64,000 bases of DNA from Streptomyces cellulosae (GTDB lineage: Bacteria > Actinomycetota > Actinomycetes > Streptomycetales > Streptomycetaceae), in contig NZ_JOEV01000026.1 of NCBI RefSeq assembly GCF_000721105.1, positions 1 to 64,000 on the forward strand, given 5' to 3'. Below, one piece after another: positions 48,166 to 61,899 of this stretch (positions are counted from its first letter, which is position 1; each line of letters begins with the position of its first letter). A program made the position numbers and the translations under genes. The notes beneath the pieces were generated by a model that had not been told where the DNA came from, did not search any database, and saw only the letters and a program-made list of their open reading frames with translations.

Positions 48166-48948
48166 GTGCAGCGCATCCGCTTGCGCTACACCAAGCGCGG
48201 CCGCCTCCGGTTCACCAGCCACCGTGACTTCCAGCGCGCCTTCGAGCGTGCGTTGCGCCGTGCCGAGGTGCCGATGGCGTACTCGGCGGGGTTCACGCCG
48301 CATCCGAAGGTGTCGTACGCCAATGCCGCACCCACCGGCACGGGCAGTGAGGCGGAGTATCTGGAGATCGCGCTCACCGAGGCGCGCGATCCGGAGAAAC
48401 TCAGAGTCCTGCTCGATGAGTCGCTGCCCGCCGGGCTCGACGTCATCGACGCCGTCGAGGCACGGACCTCGGGGCTCGCCGACCGGCTCACGGCTTCCGT
48501 GTGGGAGCTGAGACTGGACGGCGTGGACCCGGCGGAGGCGGAGCGGGCGGTTGCCGCCTTCAACACCGCCGAGACCGTCGAGGTCCAGCGCCGGGCCAAG
48601 AACGGCGTCCGGACCTTCGACGCCCGCCCCGCGGTCGTCCGCCTCGAAACACACGGTGCTCAGGAAACACACAGTTCGCAGGCTGATAGGCCGACCGACC
48701 AGCCCTGTGCGATACTGCGGCTGGTTGTTCGGCACGTGACGCCTGCCGTACGACCCGACGACGTCCTGTCCGGTCTCCGCGCCGTGGCCGACCTGGCGCC
48801 GCCGGTCCCCGCAGCGGTGACCAGGCTGGCGCAGGGGCTGTTCGATGAAGAGACCGGCACGGTGACCGACCCGCTCGCGCCCGACCGCGAGGCAGCGACG
48901 GCCCCCTCAACGGCCGTACCCGCTGCCGCCGCGACGGCGCCGGCGTAA
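48166..48948 (+). CDS. Radical-SAM-associated protein (TIGR03936 / DUF2344)
   Basis: This 260-residue protein begins VQRIRLRYTKRGRLRFTSHRDFQRAFERALRRAEVPMAYS in two family motifs (RLRYTKRGRLRFTSH and GFTPHPKVSYA), then SEAEYLEIALTE. It is the usual partner of the B12-binding radical SAM protein at 38720. GTG 48166 is the first normal start, but coding-like sequence continues upstream in frame to CTG 48124 (GKRQPEGPPPAPA), with GAAGGA ten bases before that CTG, so the true start may be CTG. The C-terminal 30 residues are Ala/Pro/Thr-rich. RNase E follows. Confidence 0.87.
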   Translation: MQRIRLRYTKRGRLRFTSHRDFQRAFERALRRAEVPMAYSAGFTPHPKVSYANAAPTGTGSEAEYLEIALTEARDPEKLRVLLDESLPAGLDVIDAVEARTSGLADRLTASVWELRLDGVDPAEAERAVAAFNTAETVEVQRRAKNGVRTFDARPAVVRLETHGAQETHSSQADRPTDQPCAILRLVVRHVTPAVRPDDVLSGLRAVADLAPPVPAAVTRLAQGLFDEETGTVTDPLAPDREAATAPSTAVPAAAATAPA

Positions 48949-49044
48949 GGAAGGTTCCGCGTAGGGACGGACGTCGTAGCGCCGCCCTCGTACTCGGGAG
49001 CCACCTGGGTCGGGCAGCGCACCGACCACAAGACTTTCGCCAGG

Positions 49045-49065
49045 CCGTACGCAATCGGCGTACGG
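49045..49065 (+). promoter_or_regulatory. Hairpin in the rne leader
   Basis: CCGTACGC and GCGTACGG form a perfect 8-bp stem with a 5-base loop, about 155 bases upstream of the rne start. RNase E is known to control its own message through 5' leader structures in other bacteria; this could be such a site. The gap 48949-49220 otherwise shows only a weak -10-like TAGGGA near 48973. Confidence 0.45.
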
Positions 49066-49220
49066 AACCGGCGAGACAGGACACAGAGAGCTCCCGTGCG
49101 GCGCCCGCGCCCCGGACGGCGGCACCGCGCACAGCGCGAGCCGCGGACGTCAACGGCGATCGACATGATCGACGCCGGACCAGGCGCGGCGCCCGGGAGC
49201 CTGACGGGAGACAAGCCCGC

Positions 49221-53507
<4,287 letters not shown>

Positions 53508-53524
53508 CGGAACGCGCGAGAAGA

Positions 53525-53566
53525 ACGTGATCCGCCCCCGGTCGTCGGACCGGGGGCGGATCACGT
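53525..53566. terminator. Terminator after rne
   Basis: A perfect 19-bp stem (ACGTGATCCGCCCCCGGTC with its complement) around a 4-base loop, 18 bases after the rne stop. Confidence 0.92.
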
Positions 53567-53578
53567 CTTGAAACAGAC

Positions 53579-53623
53579 TCTTACTTCACAGCGTCTTACT
53601 TCGTAGCGTTTTACTGGGTAGTG
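53579..53623 (+). repeat. 15-bp tandem repeats between rne and rmlA
   Basis: Three units: TCTTACTTCACAGCG, TCTTACTTCGTAGCG and TTTTACTGGGTAGTG. The surrounding 53570-53770 is strikingly AT-rich for this genome and contains a -10-like TATGAT at 53687-53692 and TTGACG at 53704-53709, likely parts of the rmlA promoter region. Confidence 0.8.
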
Positions 53624-53769
53624 CGGCCTGTCGCACGGGGATCGAGCGTGTGAATGAAAGGTGAATCGATGATCCTGCGGCAAGGCTATGATGTGAGCCA
53701 AGATTGACGCTAAATTCAGACAAGCCGGGATTTTTATCCCCGTAAGTGCACAGTATTGGGGCGCAATAC

Positions 53770-54837
53770 GTGAAGGCTCTCGTGCTTTCGGGGGGAGCGG
53801 GCACCCGCCTCCGCCCGATCACCCACACCTCGGCCAAACAACTGGTGCCGGTCGCCAACAAACCTGTGCTCTTCTACGGTCTGGAAGCGATCGCCGAAGC
53901 GGGGATCGACGAGGTCGGCATCGTCGTCGGGGACACCGCGGACGAGATCCGCGAGGCGGTGGGCGACGGCTCCCGGTTCGGGATCAAGGTCACCTACATC
54001 CCGCAGGAGTCGCCGCTGGGACTCGCCCACGCCGTCCTCATCGCCCAGGACTTCCTCGGCGACGACGACTTCGTGATGTACCTCGGTGACAACTTCATCG
54101 TCGGTGGCATCACCTCACTGGTGGAGGAGTTCCGCGCGGAGCGGCCCGACGCGCAGATCCTGCTGACCAGAGTCCCCAACCCCACCTCCTTCGGCGTCGC
54201 GGAACTCGACGGCGAGGGCAGGGTGGTGGGCCTGGAGGAGAAGCCGAAGCAGCCCACGAGCGATCTGGCACTCGTCGGCGTCTATCTGTTCACCCCGGCC
54301 ATCCACGAGGCCGTCCGCTCCATCAAGCCCTCCTGGCGCGGCGAGCTGGAGATCACGCACGCCATCCAGTGGCTGATCGACGAGCAGCGCGACGTCCGCT
54401 CCACCACCATCTCCGGCTACTGGAAGGACACCGGCAACGTCACCGACATGCTGGAGGTCAACCGGTCCGTCCTGGAGACCGTGCAGCCGCTGAACGCGGG
54501 CACGGTGGACGAGGGCAGCGAGATCATCGGCAGGGTCCGCATCGAGGAGGGCGCCCGCGTCAGCGGCAGCCGCATCGTCGGACCCGCGATCATCGGCGCC
54601 GGCTCGGTGGTCAACGACGCGTACATCGGTCCCTTCACCTCCGTCTCGGAGGACTGCCGGATCGAGGACAGCGAAATCGAGTACTCCATCGTGCTGCGCG
54701 GTTCGTCCGTGACCGGCGTGCGCCGGGTGGAGGCCTCGCTCATCGGGCGTGATGTCGAGGTGACGCCCGCTCCCCGTAACCCGAAGGCCCACCGGCTCGT
54801 GCTCGGTGATCACAGCAAGGTTCAGATCTCTTCATGA
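53770..54837 (+). CDS. rmlA: Glucose-1-phosphate thymidylyltransferase (long form)
   Basis: This 355-residue enzyme makes dTDP-glucose, the first step to dTDP-L-rhamnose. The N-terminal nucleotidyltransferase has GGAGTRLRP (residues 8-16), AKQLVPVANKP, and YLGDNFIVGG. Residues after about 240 form a left-handed beta-helix with hexapeptide-like turns (IIGRVRIEEGARVSGSRIVG region). The length matches the StrD-type long form rather than the 290-residue enteric RmlA. GTG 53770 (VKALVLSGGAG) is the start, with GGGG eight bases upstream. It overlaps rmlB by four bases (ATGA). Confidence 0.94.
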   Translation: MKALVLSGGAGTRLRPITHTSAKQLVPVANKPVLFYGLEAIAEAGIDEVGIVVGDTADEIREAVGDGSRFGIKVTYIPQESPLGLAHAVLIAQDFLGDDDFVMYLGDNFIVGGITSLVEEFRAERPDAQILLTRVPNPTSFGVAELDGEGRVVGLEEKPKQPTSDLALVGVYLFTPAIHEAVRSIKPSWRGELEITHAIQWLIDEQRDVRSTTISGYWKDTGNVTDMLEVNRSVLETVQPLNAGTVDEGSEIIGRVRIEEGARVSGSRIVGPAIIGAGSVVNDAYIGPFTSVSEDCRIEDSEIEYSIVLRGSSVTGVRRVEASLIGRDVEVTPAPRNPKAHRLVLGDHSKVQISS

Positions 54838-55848
54838 CGGCCACCCCTTCTCCCGCCGCCCCGACCAGGATTCTCGTGACCGGCGGCGCCGGTTTCATCG
54901 GCTCGCACTACGTCCGTACGCTGCTCGGCCCCGAGGGTCCCGGTGATGTCGCGATCACCGTCCTGGACAAGCTGACGTACGCGGGCAACCCGGCCAACCT
55001 CGACGAGGTGCGCGCGCACCCCGGATTCGCCTTCGTGCAGGGCGACATCTGCGACCCCGAGCTGGTCGGCAAGCTGATGGCCGAGCACGATCAGGTCGTG
55101 CACTTCGCCGCCGAGTCGCACGTCGACCGCTCCATCGACGGCGGCGCGGAGTTCGTCCGCACCAACGTGGTCGGCACCCACACGCTCATCGACGCGGCGC
55201 ACCGCGCCGGCATCAAGACCTTCGTGCACATCTCCACCGACGAGGTCTACGGCTCGATCGACGAGGGCTCCTGGCCCGAGACGCACCCGCTGGAGCCCAA
55301 CTCGCCGTATTCCTCGGCGAAGGCGTCCAGTGACCTGATCGCGCTGTCGTACCACCGCACCCACGGCCTGGACGTGCGCGTCACGCGCTGCTCCAACAAC
55401 TACGGGCACCACCACTTCCCCGAGAAGGTCATCCCGCTCTTCGTGACCAACCTCCTCGACGGCAAGAAGGTCCCGCTGTACGGCGACGGCGGCAACGTCC
55501 GCGACTGGCTGCACATCGACGACCACGTCCAGGGCATCGAGCTGGTCCGCACCAAGGGCCGCGCCGGTGAGGTCTACAACATCGGCGGCGGCACCGAGCT
55601 CTCCAACAAGGAGCTCACCGGCCTGCTGCTGAAGGCGTGCGGCGCCGACTGGGAGACCAGCGTCGAGTACGTCGAGGACCGCAAGGGCCACGACCGCCGC
55701 TACTCCGTCGACTGCACGAAGAGTCCGCGAGGAACTCGGCTACGAGCCCCGCAAGAGCTTCGAGCAGGGCCTCGCGGAGACCGTCCAGTGGTACCGCGAC
55801 AACCGTGCCTGGTGGGAGCCGCTGAAGGAACGGGCGGCCCTCAGCTGA
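54834..55848 (+). pseudogene. rmlB: dTDP-glucose 4,6-dehydratase with a frameshift near the 3' end
   Basis: Residues 1-296 are a normal RmlB: NAD-binding TGGAGFIGSH (16-25), STDEVYG, the catalytic YSSAK, and VRDWLHIDDH. At about 55723 the expected ...DCTK-IREELGYEP... is broken: reading AAG-AGT-CCG gives DCTKSPRGTRL, while dropping one base (the extra G near 55724) restores VREELGYEPRKSFEQGLAETVQW and then WYRDNRAWWEPLKERAALS with a stop at 55846-55848, a normal 337-residue end. As written, translation runs out of frame to 56024. About 40 C-terminal residues would be replaced. It is either a sequencing error or a real mutation that would block dTDP-rhamnose synthesis unless another copy exists. 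Confidence 0.88.
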
Positions 55849-55868
55849 CGCGCCGCCGGCCGTCACCG

Positions 55869-55893
55869 CGGGCCCGGGTCCACCCCGGGCCCG
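55869..55893 (+). terminator. Hairpin between rmlB and rmlD
   Basis: Perfect 10-bp arms CGGGCCCGGG / CCCGGGCCCG with a 5-base loop lie 20 bases after the restored rmlB stop. Its position supports 55848 as the original gene end. Confidence 0.65.
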
Positions 55894-56020
55894 TTCCGGC
55901 ATTCGGGGCGTGGCCGGGAGACCGGCGGTGGCCCGAACCGTCCGGCGCGTCAGAGCCCTGCAGGACACCGGCACCATCCCGCACCCCCGCGCCATCTCCC
56001 ACAGAGGACGAAGAAGAGCC

Positions 56021-56944
56021 ATGAATCCGACCCAAGGACGGGCAAGCGCTCCGGCCGGCTGGCTGGTCACCGGAGCGGGCGGCATGCTCGGCCAGGACGT
56101 GCTGGCGAGGCTGGCCGCCGAGGGCGAGCAGTCCGTCGCGCTGGACCGCGCCGCGCTGGACCTCACCGACCCCGCGGCCGTACAGCGCGCGCTGGAGCGG
56201 CACCGCCCCGCCGTGGTCGTCAACTGCGCGGCCTGGACCGCCGTCGACGACGCCGAGACCCAGGAGGCCGAGGCGCTGCGCATCAACGGCGACGGCCCCG
56301 CCCACCTCGCCGCCGCCTGCGCCGCGACCGGTGCCGTCCTGCTGCACATCTCCACCGACTACGTCTTCGCAGGCGACGCCACCACCCCGTACGTCGAGGA
56401 CGCCCCCACCGACCCGCGCAGCGCGTACGGCCGCACCAAGCTCGCCGGTGAGCAGGCCGTCCTGAAGTCCCTCCCGGAGCGCGGCTACGTCGTCCGCACC
56501 GCCTGGCTCTACGGCACCGGCGGCCCCAACTTCGTCCGCACCATGATCCGCCTGGCGGGCCAGCGAGAGACCCTGGACGTCGTGGACGACCAGCGCGGCC
56601 AGCCCACCTGGAGCGCCGACCTGGCCGGTCTGCTGCTCGACCTGGGACGCGGAGCCCTGGCCGGTACCGCCCCGGCCGGGATCTACCACGGCACCAGCTC
56701 CGGCGAGACCACCTGGTACGGCTTCACCCGGGAGATCTTCCGCCTGCTCGGTACCGACCCGGACCGGGTTCGCCCCACCACCAGCGCGGCGTTCACCCGC
56801 CCCGCCCCCCGCCCGGCCTACAGCGTGCTCGGCCACGAGCGCTTCGGACCGGCCGGTATCGAGCCGCTGCGCGACTGGCGCGAGGCCCTCACCGAGGCGT
56901 TCCCGGAGATCCACCGGGTCCACGAGAAGGAGAACCCGGCGTGA
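56021..56944 (+). CDS. rmlD: dTDP-4-dehydrorhamnose reductase
   Basis: This 307-residue short-chain reductase performs the last step to dTDP-L-rhamnose. It has a GAGGMLGQD nucleotide motif, the STDYVF and YGRTKLAGE catalytic segments (Tyr-x-x-x-Lys), and FARPAPRPAYSVLGH-like substrate region near the end (TRPAPRPAYSVL). ATG 56021 lies after AGAGGACGAAGAAGAG. Its stop overlaps the glycosyltransferase GTG by four bases, so the two are coupled. Confidence 0.93.
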   Translation: MNPTQGRASAPAGWLVTGAGGMLGQDVLARLAAEGEQSVALDRAALDLTDPAAVQRALERHRPAVVVNCAAWTAVDDAETQEAEALRINGDGPAHLAAACAATGAVLLHISTDYVFAGDATTPYVEDAPTDPRSAYGRTKLAGEQAVLKSLPERGYVVRTAWLYGTGGPNFVRTMIRLAGQRETLDVVDDQRGQPTWSADLAGLLLDLGRGALAGTAPAGIYHGTSSGETTWYGFTREIFRLLGTDPDRVRPTTSAAFTRPAPRPAYSVLGHERFGPAGIEPLRDWREALTEAFPEIHRVHEKENPA

Positions 56945-58938
56945 CAGTCAAGGTCAGCGTCGTCATCGCGGTCTACAACCCCGGCAAGTACGTCGAGGAC
57001 TGCGTCTCGTCCCTGCTGCGGCAGAGCCTGACCCCCGACGAGTTCGAGGTCTTCTTCGTCGACGACGGCTCCACCGACGAAACGCCCGCCCGTCTGGACC
57101 AGTTGGCGGCCGAGCACCCTCACTTCCACGTCATCCACCAGGAGTCCTCCGGCTGGTCCGGCCGCCCCCGCAACACCGGCATCGACGCCGCCCGCGGCGA
57201 GTACGTGATGTTCGTCGACCATGACGACTGGCTCGGCGACGAGGCCCTTGAGCGGATGTACGACTACGGCAAGGCCAACGACGCCGACGTGGTCGTGGGC
57301 AAGATGGCGGGCATCGGCCGCCCGGTCCCGCAGGAGCTGTTCCGGGTCAACCGGCCGCGCGCCACGGTGGAGAACGCGCCGCTGATCGACAGCCTCACCC
57401 CGCACAAGATGTTCCGCCGCGAGTTCCTGAACGAGCACGGCATGCGCTTCAAGGAGGGCCGCCGGCGGCTGGAGGACCACGTCTTCGTCGCCGAGGCGTA
57501 CCTGCGGGCGAAGAGCGTCGCCGTCCTCGGCGACTACCTGTGCTACTACCACATCACCCGGGACGACGGCTCCAACGCCGGCTTCCAGCGCTTCGACCCG
57601 GTCGGCTACTTCACCAACCTTCGTGAGGCCCTCGACGTGGTCGAGTCGCTGACCGAGCCCGGCCCGCTGCGCGACAAGCTCTACAGCCGCTGGCTGCGCA
57701 ACGAGATGGTCGAGCGGCTGCGCGGCACCCGGCTGCTCAAGCTCCCCGAGGACTACGCCGAGGAGCTGTACCGCGAGATCCGCGGTGTGGTCACCGAACG
57801 CTTCGGGCCGGGCGTGTTCGCCAGGGTCGCCCCCACCCAGCGGGTGGTGGCCGGACTGATCGCCGCCGACCTCTACCAGGACATCCGGGAGCTCGCCCGC
57901 TGGGAGGCCGGCATCAGGCCCACCGGCAGCCTGTCCTCCCTGGCCTGGGAGGGCGGCAGGCTGACCATCGGCTTCGACGCCGAGTACGAGGTCGACGGCG
58001 CCCCCATGACCTTCCGCCGGGACGGCGACCGCGATCTGCTCGGCCTGCCGCTCTCCGACAAGGCGCTCAAGGCGCTGACCGGCCAGGACATCGCCCTGGA
58101 GGCCCCGGTCGGCAAGAGTGACGTGGACCTGGTGGTCCGCCACCGCGAGGACGCCACGCAGTACTACCTCCCGGTCGACTGCGACCTGCGCCGCCTGGAG
58201 GCGGGGGAGGGCTCCTTCCGCCAGCGGATCGGCGCACGCGCCGTGCTCGACCCGGAGACCGCCGCCGCGGGCGCGCCGCTGGCCAAGGGCATCTGGGACC
58301 TGCACCTGCGTATCAAGTCCTGCGGCTGGAGCAAGGAGACCCGCCTCGGCGCGGTGCGCGGCGAGGACGTGGAGGCCCAGCGGGTGGCCGCGCTCACCGG
58401 CGAGCCGCGGCGACTGGTACTGCCGTACTGGACCGACGGGCCGGGCAACCTCTCCCTCGACGTCGACCAGCACACCGGCAAGCTGGAGCGCGAGGCGGTG
58501 GCGCTGATGGACCCGGCCGCGGCCGTGGTCGACGGCTCCACCGTCCGGCTCCCGCTGCCGCTGCATCTCGCGGCGGACAACGGCGACCCGGTGCGGCTCC
58601 GTTTCGAGCGCAAGAACGTGGGCAAGTTCGCCGCCGACGCCGTGGTGGACGGCCGTACCGTGAGCGCCCCGCTCCCGCTGGAGCAGCTCACCGGGCTCCG
58701 CTGGGCGGTCCGGATCGGGGTGCCGTCGGCCGCCCGCGGTGAGGCACGCTGGACCCGGCTCCCGGTCGACGTGGTGGTGGACGCCGCGGGCGCCGCCCGG
58801 GTGATCGACCGGCACACGCCGCCGGCCAAGCCCGCGAAGAAGTCCGCCGGGCAGCAGAAGCCCGCCCCGCGTCCGCTGTGGCGGCGGGCCGCCGGGCGCC
58901 TCAAGCGCGCCCTGACGAACCAGCACAAGAAGAGCTGA
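56941..58938 (+). CDS. Family 2 glycosyltransferase with large C-terminal domain
   Basis: This is a 665-residue protein. Residues 1-220 form a GT-A domain: VSVVIAVYNPGKYVEDCV, the metal-binding FVDDGSTDE and MFVDHDDWLGDEA, and the acceptor-loop RRLEDHVF (ED motif). A helical section follows to about 330. Residues 330-620 are repeated beta-rich modules (LTIGFDAEYEVDG; LRLHIKSCGWSKETRLG-type) similar to those in wall teichoic acid glycosyltransferases. The C-terminus is basic (RRAAGRLKRALTNQHKKS) and may bind the membrane. Being embedded in the rml genes, it is the best candidate to transfer rhamnose to a wall polymer. Acceptor unproven. Confidence 0.85.
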   Translation: MTVKVSVVIAVYNPGKYVEDCVSSLLRQSLTPDEFEVFFVDDGSTDETPARLDQLAAEHPHFHVIHQESSGWSGRPRNTGIDAARGEYVMFVDHDDWLGDEALERMYDYGKANDADVVVGKMAGIGRPVPQELFRVNRPRATVENAPLIDSLTPHKMFRREFLNEHGMRFKEGRRRLEDHVFVAEAYLRAKSVAVLGDYLCYYHITRDDGSNAGFQRFDPVGYFTNLREALDVVESLTEPGPLRDKLYSRWLRNEMVERLRGTRLLKLPEDYAEELYREIRGVVTERFGPGVFARVAPTQRVVAGLIAADLYQDIRELARWEAGIRPTGSLSSLAWEGGRLTIGFDAEYEVDGAPMTFRRDGDRDLLGLPLSDKALKALTGQDIALEAPVGKSDVDLVVRHREDATQYYLPVDCDLRRLEAGEGSFRQRIGARAVLDPETAAAGAPLAKGIWDLHLRIKSCGWSKETRLGAVRGEDVEAQRVAALTGEPRRLVLPYWTDGPGNLSLDVDQHTGKLEREAVALMDPAAAVVDGSTVRLPLPLHLAADNGDPVRLRFERKNVGKFAADAVVDGRTVSAPLPLEQLTGLRWAVRIGVPSAARGEARWTRLPVDVVVDAAGAARVIDRHTPPAKPAKKSAGQQKPAPRPLWRRAAGRLKRALTNQHKKS

Positions 58939-58947
58939 GGACCTGCG

Positions 58948-59553
58948 ATGCGACCCCTTTCCATTTCCGGTGCCTGGGTGCACGAGCCCAAGGTCTTCCC
59001 CGACGGCCGGGGCAGCTTCCACGAGTGGTTCAAGGCACCTGTCTTCACCGAGGCGGCCGGTCACTCGTTCACCCTGGCCCAGGCCAACATGTCGGTCTCC
59101 AGCCGGGGCACCCTGCGCGGCATCCACTTCGCGGACGTGCCGCCCGGCCAGGCCAAGTACGTCAAGTGCGTACGCGGCGCGGTCCTCGACGTGATCGTGG
59201 ACATCCGGACCGGCTCGCCCACCTTCGGCCAGTGGGAGGCCGTCCGCCTCGACGACCAGGACCACCACGCGGTCTACCTCTCCGAGGGCCTGGGCCACGG
59301 CTTCATGGCGCTCACCGAGGACGCCACCGTGGTCTACCTGTGCTCCGAGGGCTACGCTCCCGAGCGCGAGCACGGCATCCACCCGCTCGACCCGGCCATC
59401 GGCATCGAGTGGCCCGCGGACCTCGCTCCGCTGCTCTCCGCCAAGGACGAGCAGGCGCCCACCCTCGCCGAGGCCCGCGAGCAGGGACTGCTGCCGTCCT
59501 ACGAGGAGTGCGTGGCCTACCGGGAGAGGCTCGCCGCAACCGACCCGAGCTGA
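58948..59553 (+). CDS. rmlC: dTDP-4-dehydrorhamnose 3,5-epimerase
   Basis: This 201-residue cupin enzyme has the conserved RGIHF with catalytic His60, Lys70 in GQAKYVKCVRG, VDIRTGSPTFG, and GHGFMALTEDATVVYLCSE with the Tyr acid. It converts dTDP-4-keto-6-deoxyglucose to dTDP-4-keto-rhamnose. ATG 58948 lies nine bases after the glycosyltransferase stop. Gene order rmlA-rmlB-rmlD-GT-rmlC completes the rhamnose pathway apart from the damaged rmlB. Confidence 0.94.
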   Translation: MRPLSISGAWVHEPKVFPDGRGSFHEWFKAPVFTEAAGHSFTLAQANMSVSSRGTLRGIHFADVPPGQAKYVKCVRGAVLDVIVDIRTGSPTFGQWEAVRLDDQDHHAVYLSEGLGHGFMALTEDATVVYLCSEGYAPEREHGIHPLDPAIGIEWPADLAPLLSAKDEQAPTLAEAREQGLLPSYEECVAYRERLAATDPS

Positions 59554-59593
59554 CCGGGCCGCGGGTCCGGTGGGGCCCGGCCGCGGCCCCGGT

Positions 59594-59623
59594 TTGACCC
59601 GTTCGGCCGCGGCCCCGTAACCT
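59594..59623 (+). promoter_or_regulatory. Promoter of rplU-rpmA
   Basis: TTGACC (59594-59599), an 18-base spacer and TAACCT (59618-59623) predict a start near 59630 and a leader of about 135 bases before rplU, long enough for ribosomal-protein autoregulation, though I cannot identify a known leader structure. Confidence 0.65.
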
Positions 59624-59763
59624 GGACCGTCGGCGTGTCCATAGACGCGTCACATCCCCGTAAACCTCTTCCTCCAGGGCACTGGGTGCTCAGGAGAGGC
59701 TGCTCGTGTGTCGGGCGGCTGGACTGCGGGGGTGCCGTTCCCGAGCGAGAGAGTGAGATCCGC

Positions 59764-60084
59764 GTGTACGCCATCGTGCGCAGCGGTGGTCGCCAGCACA
59801 AGGTTGCTGTCGGCGACATCGTTGAGGTTGACAAGATTTCCACTGCCAAGGTTGGCGACACGGTCGAGCTCTCGACCCTGCTCGTTGTCGACGGCGACGC
59901 TGTGACCAGCGACCCGTGGGTACTGGCCGGCATCAAGGTGCAGGCCGAGGTCGTGGACCACCACAAGGGTGTGAAGATCGACATCCTTCGCTACAAGAAC
60001 AAGACCGGTTACCGCCGTCGTCAGGGCCACCGCCAGCAGTACACGGCGATCAAGGTCACTGAGATCCCCGCGGCTGCGAAGTAA
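59764..60084 (+). CDS. rplU: 50S ribosomal protein L21
   Basis: This 106-residue protein starts [24 protein letters not shown] and ends with the rRNA-binding [27 protein letters not shown] 59764 was chosen; the open frame before it is the leader. It is a structural protein of the large subunit binding 23S rRNA. rpmA follows 14 bases later and the pair is universally linked. Confidence 0.97.
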   Translation: MYAIVRSGGRQHKVAVGDIVEVDKISTAKVGDTVELSTLLVVDGDAVTSDPWVLAGIKVQAEVVDHHKGVKIDILRYKNKTGYRRRQGHRQQYTAIKVTEIPAAAK

Positions 60085-60098
60085 GGGACTGAGGAGAG

Positions 60099-60353
60099 AT
60101 GGCACACAAGAAGGGCGCATCGTCCACCCGTAACGGTCGTGACTCCAACGCTCAGCGCCTCGGCGTGAAGCGTTTCGGCGGTCAGGTCGTCAACGCGGGC
60201 GAGATCCTGGTCCGCCAGCGCGGTACCCACTTCCACCCGGGCGCGGGCGTCGGCCGTGGCGGCGACGACACGCTGTTCGCGCTGCTGCCCGGTGCGGTGG
60301 AGTTCGGCACCAGCCGTGGCCGCAAGGTCGTGAACATCGTTCCGGTCGCCTGA
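60099..60353 (+). CDS. rpmA: 50S ribosomal protein L27
   Basis: This 84-residue protein starts [22 protein letters not shown], ends [15 protein letters not shown]... VVNIVPVA, and has the usual flexible basic N-terminus that reaches the peptidyl transferase centre. The N-terminus lacks the Firmicutes-type cleavable extension. Second gene of the rplU operon. Confidence 0.98.
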   Translation: MAHKKGASSTRNGRDSNAQRLGVKRFGGQVVNAGEILVRQRGTHFHPGAGVGRGGDDTLFALLPGAVEFGTSRGRKVVNIVPVA

Positions 60354-60368
60354 TCGGAAGCTTTCGCG

Positions 60369-60409
60369 AGGCGGACCTCACTTCCCTCACGGGAAGCGGG
60401 TCCGCCTTT
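60369..60409 (+). terminator. Terminator or attenuator between rpmA and obg
   Basis: Outer arms AGGCGGACC / GGTCCGCCT and inner arms CTTCCC / GGGAAG form a long stem with a short internal loop, followed by TTT. It lies 16 bases after rpmA and may reduce read-through into obg. Confidence 0.85.
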
Positions 60410-60457
60410 CGCGTGTTGATCGAAGCATCATCCCGTACGTAACTGGAGGCACATCCC

Positions 60458-61894
60458 ATGACCACCTTCGTGGACCGCGTCGAGCTGCATGTCGCCGCGG
60501 GTAGCGGAGGTCACGGCTGTGCCTCCGTCCACCGTGAGAAGTTCAAGCCGCTCGGCGGCCCCGACGGCGGCAACGGCGGACGCGGCGGTGACGTCATCCT
60601 CACCGTCGACCAGTCCGTCACCACCCTCCTGGACTACCACCACTCCCCGCACCGCAAGGCCACGAGCGGCAAGCCCGGCGAGGGCGGCAACCGCTCCGGC
60701 AAGGACGGGCAGGACCTGGTCCTGCCGGTGCCGGACGGCACGGTGGTGCTGGACAAGGCGGGCAACGTGCTCGCCGACCTGGTCGGGCACGGGACGTCGT
60801 ACGTCGCCGCGCAGGGTGGCCGGGGCGGTCTCGGCAACGCGGCGCTGGCCTCCGCCCGCCGCAAGGCGCCCGGGTTCGCGCTGCTCGGTGAGCCGGGGAC
60901 CATGCAGGACATCGTCCTGGAGCTGAAGACCGTCGCCGACGTGGCGCTGGTCGGATACCCGAGCGCCGGCAAGTCGTCGCTGATCTCGGTACTGAGCGCA
61001 GCCAAGCCGAAGATCGCGGACTATCCCTTCACGACCCTGGTGCCGAACCTGGGTGTGGTGACCGCGGGCGAGACCGTGTACACCATCGCCGACGTCCCGG
61101 GGCTCATCCCCGGCGCCAGCCAGGGCAAGGGCCTCGGCCTGGAGTTCCTGCGGCATGTCGAGCGGTGCAGCGTGCTGGTGCATGTGCTGGACACGGCCAC
61201 CCTGGAGTCCGACCGTGACCCGGTCACCGACCTCGACATCATCGAGGCGGAGCTCAAGGAGTACGGCGGCCTCGGCAACCGTCCCCGCATCGTCGTCCTG
61301 AACAAGATCGACGTACCGGACGGCAAGGACCTCGCCGAGATGGTACGGCCGGACCTGGAGGCTCGCGGCTACCGTGTCTTCGCGGTGTCGGCGGTGGCGC
61401 ACATGGGGCTGAAGGAGTTGTCGTTCGCGCTGGCCGAGCTGGTGGGCAACGCGCGGGCCGCCCGGCCCAAGGAGGAGGCGACCCGGATCGTCATCCGGCC
61501 CAAGGCCGTGGACGACGCCGGCTTCACCGTCACCCAGGAGGAGGACGGCCTGTTCCGGGTGCGCGGCGAGAAGCCCGAACGCTGGGTGCGCCAGACCGAC
61601 TTCTCCAACGACGAGGCCGTCGGCTACCTCGCCGACCGTCTCAACCGCCTCGGCGTGGAGGCGGAGTTGATGAAGGCGGGCGCCCGGGCCGGCGACGGTG
61701 TCGCGATCGGTCCCGAGGAGAACGCGGTCGTGTTCGACTGGGAGCCGACCATGATGACCGGCGCCGAGATGCTGGGCCGCCGAGGCGAGGACCATCGTTT
61801 CGAGGCGCCCCGGCCGGCGGCGCAGCGCCGCCGCGACAAGCAGGCGGAACGGGACGAGGCAGCACAGGAGTTCGACGACTTCGAGCCGTTCTAG
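60458..61894 (+). CDS. obg: GTPase Obg/CgtA
   Basis: This is a 478-residue ribosome-assembly and sporulation-linked GTPase. The Gly-rich Obg fold fills residues 1-158 ([13 protein letters not shown]). The G domain follows: GYPSAGKS (166-173), [14 protein letters not shown] and SAV motifs. The OCT domain ([20 protein letters not shown]) occupies 340-430 and an acidic tail ends QEFDDFEPF. In Streptomyces Obg senses GTP level and influences the onset of differentiation. ATG 60458 follows GGAGG. Confidence 0.97.
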   Translation: MTTFVDRVELHVAAGSGGHGCASVHREKFKPLGGPDGGNGGRGGDVILTVDQSVTTLLDYHHSPHRKATSGKPGEGGNRSGKDGQDLVLPVPDGTVVLDKAGNVLADLVGHGTSYVAAQGGRGGLGNAALASARRKAPGFALLGEPGTMQDIVLELKTVADVALVGYPSAGKSSLISVLSAAKPKIADYPFTTLVPNLGVVTAGETVYTIADVPGLIPGASQGKGLGLEFLRHVERCSVLVHVLDTATLESDRDPVTDLDIIEAELKEYGGLGNRPRIVVLNKIDVPDGKDLAEMVRPDLEARGYRVFAVSAVAHMGLKELSFALAELVGNARAARPKEEATRIVIRPKAVDDAGFTVTQEEDGLFRVRGEKPERWVRQTDFSNDEAVGYLADRLNRLGVEAELMKAGARAGDGVAIGPEENAVVFDWEPTMMTGAEMLGRRGEDHRFEAPRPAAQRRRDKQAERDEAAQEFDDFEPF

Positions 61895-61899
61895 GCGTT

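Noticed and set aside
55849..56024. Extension of the rmlB reading frame to 56024 as a genuine 396-residue protein
   Set aside because: The extension is Arg/Pro/Gly-rich out-of-frame sequence, whereas the alternative frame supplies the conserved RmlB C-terminus.
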